The translations under genes and the position numbers were made by a program. A stretch of DNA of 64,000 nt. Origin: Clostridia bacterium. Lineage in GTDB: Bacteria > Bacillota > Clostridia > UBA1212. This document shows, piece by piece, positions 62,189-64,000 of the stretch. Position 1 is the stretch's first letter. Every line of letters begins with the position of its first letter. Location: positions 1-64,000 of the forward strand of contig JAFSVU010000013.1 in the NCBI GenBank assembly GCA_017444825.1, written 5' to 3'. Under the pieces are notes generated by a model. That model was not told the DNA's origin. It did not search any database and worked only from the letters and a program-made list of their open reading frames with translations.

Positions 62189-63229
62189 ATGCCACTTGAT
62201 CCGGGGATGAGCCCAACCATTGAAAAAGTTATCAACCTTGCGGTCGCGAACCATGCGTCCGACGTGCATTTCAAAGCGAAGCAGGTGCCTGCCATCAGGA
62301 TCAACGGCGAGATCATGCGTCTGAATTTCCCTGTTTTGACGGAAGAAGAGATAGTTGCTTTTACGAACTTTATGTGCCCGCGGCATGACGAGAGAAGTCC
62401 TCTCGAGGCCAGAGACTTTTCCTGGGTACACAACGGGGCCCGCTTCCGTGTGAACGTTTTCCTTGACGGCAACGGCCTCTGCATCTCCATGCGCTACCTC
62501 TACATCCCCACCACCGACTTTGCGACCCTCGGCATTCCCGAAATCTTGAAGAAGATGGCTGAGCGGAAGAGCGGCATGATCCTAATCACAGGGCCAACGG
62601 GCTCCGGCAAGACCACTACGCTTACGTGCCTCATTGACTATATCAACAACACTTATCCCATGCACATCGTGACGCTGGAGGACCCTATCGAGTACGTTCA
62701 CGAGTCGAAGCGCAGTATTATTTCCCAGCGTGAGATAGGCGTTACGGCTTTAAGCTACGAGCACGCCATCGTTGAGGCTCTTCGTGAGGACCCGGACATT
62801 ATTTTCGTGGGCGAGATGAGAGACAGGGACAGTATAAGAGGAGCGCTGAGAGCCGCCGAGACGGGCCATCTGGTCCTTTCGACACTACACACCAAGGGCG
62901 CCGCCAATACCGTCACCAGAGTCGTCGACATTTTCACCGCTGAGGAGCAAAACCAGGTCCGCATGCAGCTTTCGATGTGCCTCCTGGGCGTCGTGTCACA
63001 GCAGCTGGTGCCGAGAGCCGACCATTGCGGCCGTGTCCTTGCCACTGAGGTCATGATGGGAACCATTCCGGTCCAGAACCTCATCCGCCAGCAGAAGATT
63101 CACATGATCAATTCAACGCTGGATCTCTCCAGCAGCGAAGGTATGCATACCATGAAGCACTCGCTGCAGGAGCTGTTGGATATCGGGCTGATAGGGCAGA
63201 AGGAATATGATGCGTATCAGATAGTTTAA
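62189..63229 (+). CDS. pilT: Type IV pilus retraction ATPase PilT
   Basis: A 346-aa hexameric ATPase that powers pilus retraction, hence twitching and DNA import in species that do so. It has Walker A GPTGSGKTTT near residue 135, Asp box TLEDPIEYVHE, Walker B DIIFVGEMRD and His box GHLVLSTLHT. The C-terminal NLIRQQKIHMI matches the PilT AIRNLIRE-type motif, separating it from PilB. GAGGAAA precedes ATG 62189. The expected pilB, pilC and pilD genes are not in the window. It is divergent from the pilin genes. Confidence 0.92.
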   Translation: MPLDPGMSPTIEKVINLAVANHASDVHFKAKQVPAIRINGEIMRLNFPVLTEEEIVAFTNFMCPRHDERSPLEARDFSWVHNGARFRVNVFLDGNGLCISMRYLYIPTTDFATLGIPEILKKMAERKSGMILITGPTGSGKTTTLTCLIDYINNTYPMHIVTLEDPIEYVHESKRSIISQREIGVTALSYEHAIVEALREDPDIIFVGEMRDRDSIRGALRAAETGHLVLSTLHTKGAANTVTRVVDIFTAEEQNQVRMQLSMCLLGVVSQQLVPRADHCGRVLATEVMMGTIPVQNLIRQQKIHMINSTLDLSSSEGMHTMKHSLQELLDIGLIGQKEYDAYQIV

Positions 63230-63233
63230 GGGA

Positions 63234-63301
63234 GTGCCGCTAAAGTTAAAGCGGTGCCGGACAAAGTAATAAGTAAAAGGTAAAAGGTGGCTGGCGCCAG
63301 G
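63234..63301 (+). repeat. 68-bp dispersed intergenic repeat, copy 2
   Basis: Identical to 46832-46899 and, like it, within about 15 bp of a gene stop. A shorter degenerate unit (GGTGCCGCTAAAAGTAAT) follows at about 63300. Confidence 0.85.
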
Positions 63302-63355
63302 TGCCGCTAAAAGTAATAAGTCAAAGGTAAATAAGTACCAAGTAAGAATAAAAAG

Positions 63356-63396
63356 CGAGCCCGGGAGGTGTGATCCTGAGCTCGTTTGTGTTTTAA
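63356..63396. terminator. Probable bidirectional terminator
   Basis: CGAGC (about 63356) and GCTCG (about 63383) enclose GGGAGG and CCT, followed by TTTGTGTTTT. It separates pilT from the convergent mannosidase. Confidence 0.5.
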
Positions 63397-63423
63397 GAAT
63401 TATGCGGGTTTAAGGCCGGGGCC

Positions 63424-64000
63424 TCAGTTACTGCGCAAGAAGATCTTTAGCGTCATGATCGCATGGGGCCTTATTTCCGCCCTGACCTTATTCTCGGAGA
63501 ATGTCACTTTGCCGGAAATATTATCGGGGTCAGACAGCTCGTTTCCGAAGAAGTCTGCGGCGAATGCACGAATGACGGGTGTGCCAGCGGTCAGCTCAAC
63601 CAAGGCATCATCGTCGCTCTGGGAGAAGGCTCTCACCAGAATTGCGCTATCCTCTGAAGGCTGCACAGATGAAACGGTGGCGTTTTTAACGTCAATGCCA
63701 AACAGGCTGGCGGTAGCGGGAAGGGCGCCCTTGTGGGAAGCCGCGGCCACGTACGTGAGCTTTCTGCAGACCGCTTCCGCATATGCTGCGGCGGCAGTGG
63801 GGTCGTCGTCAAGCGCGGCCAGGGACATGGTGAACTTATGGATGCCACGTTCCGGGTACTTGTCCGGTGATACCGAGCTGTTGATAAATGTGGAAATCAA
63901 TGTGCCGTCCCTGCGGGCTCTGTAGCCGTATTTGCTGTCGTTGATTATTGCGGCGCCGCGGCCGTCGCCTGCGGGTGCTAAGGCGTAGGTGAGGGCGGGA
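63424..64000 (-). CDS. GH38 alpha-mannosidase, C-terminal part (cut by window edge)
   Basis: The minus-strand frame runs from the window edge to the stop at 63424, about 192 codons. It contains GAAIINDSKYGYRA, LISTFINSSVSPDKYPERG and IHKFTMSLA, the C-terminal beta-domain signature of GH38 family enzymes (GVALLNDCKYGY-like). The C-terminus IRPHAIMTLKIFL is typical of the family. The catalytic (alpha/beta) domain is outside the window. GH38 enzymes cleave alpha-mannosides in N-glycans or related glycans. Confidence 0.75.
   Translation of the reverse strand, partial: PALTYALAPAGDGRGAAIINDSKYGYRARRDGTLISTFINSSVSPDKYPERGIHKFTMSLAALDDDPTAAAAYAEAVCRKLTYVAAASHKGALPATASLFGIDVKNATVSSVQPSEDSAILVRAFSQSDDDALVELTAGTPVIRAFAADFFGNELSDPDNISGKVTFSENKVRAEIRPHAIMTLKIFLRSN

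Overview
The window looks like a chromosomal segment of an anaerobic Clostridia-type Bacillota, probably an uncultured gut or rumen lineage. The supports are Gram-positive envelope genes with no outer-membrane genes, good AGGAGG-type ribosome sites, TTGACA/TATAAT promoters, type IV pilin-like genes without a Gram-negative secretin, and a mix of GC-moderate housekeeping genes with AT-richer accessory genes. Lineage is inferred from gene content only.

Layout. 0-4.3 kb: tRNA-Gln, then an envelope O-acylation pair (MBOAT plus DHHW/SGNH protein) and a lipoprotein. 4.4-6.3 kb: an AAA-ATPase/PDDEXK gene behind an 11-bp phased repeat array. 6.5-18.5 kb: mnmA, a GH78-like glycosidase, a two-gene ABC exporter, a GNAT, an SdpI-like protein, two methionine-sulfoxide reductases (free Met and peptide Met), pepT, a tRNA-dihydrouridine synthase and a DUF1508 protein. 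18.7-26.0 kb: a UvrD-like helicase, then the division block ftsQ/divIB-like, ftsA and two tandem ftsZ genes. 26.0-35.7 kb: an AT-rich surface region with a candidate invertible promoter, a 663-aa prepilin-like protein, a 2325-aa prepilin-like protein with Listeria-Bacteroides repeats and a C-terminal Hint domain, and a covarying tandem hairpin array. 35.8-41.1 kb: a HEPN/MNT toxin-antitoxin pair, a DUF4143 ATPase, a secreted beta-sandwich protein and an intact IS30-family element. 41.2-47.3 kb: a second two-gene ABC exporter, murD, a flavodoxin, dispersed repeats and tRNA-Val. 47.4-50.5 kb: an XRE/sigma-region-4 fusion with a broken membrane partner, a GNAT and an unknown gene. 50.5-54.8 kb (minus): an operon of a MATE-HATPase fusion, a HAD phosphatase, a deleted transporter remnant and an FGGY kinase with an in-frame UGA. 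55-64 kb: an XRE regulator, a second DUF4143 ATPase with a 32-bp phased repeat array, a YfhO-like protein, two minor pilins, pilT, and the 3' end of a GH38 alpha-mannosidase.

Cross-cutting signals. (1) The octamer CATTGGCG (or CGCCAATG) occurs about 42 times by my hand count, against roughly 2 expected by chance, in more than one reading frame and also outside genes; it behaves like a genome-wide DNA word and could be an uptake, recognition or architectural motif. (2) All three ATPase/PDDEXK genes are preceded by helically phased repeats with a TTTCG/CGAAA core; in the two DUF4143 cases the last repeat supplies the -35 box. (3) An 18-bp inverted repeat pair with oppositely oriented 6-bp spacers encloses a promoter that at present points away from the large prepilin-like genes, consistent with phase variation in an OFF state. 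(4) The giant prepilin-like protein ends in a Hint domain that keeps the N-terminal Cys but appears to lack the C-terminal His-Asn, which suggests autoprocessing rather than splicing.
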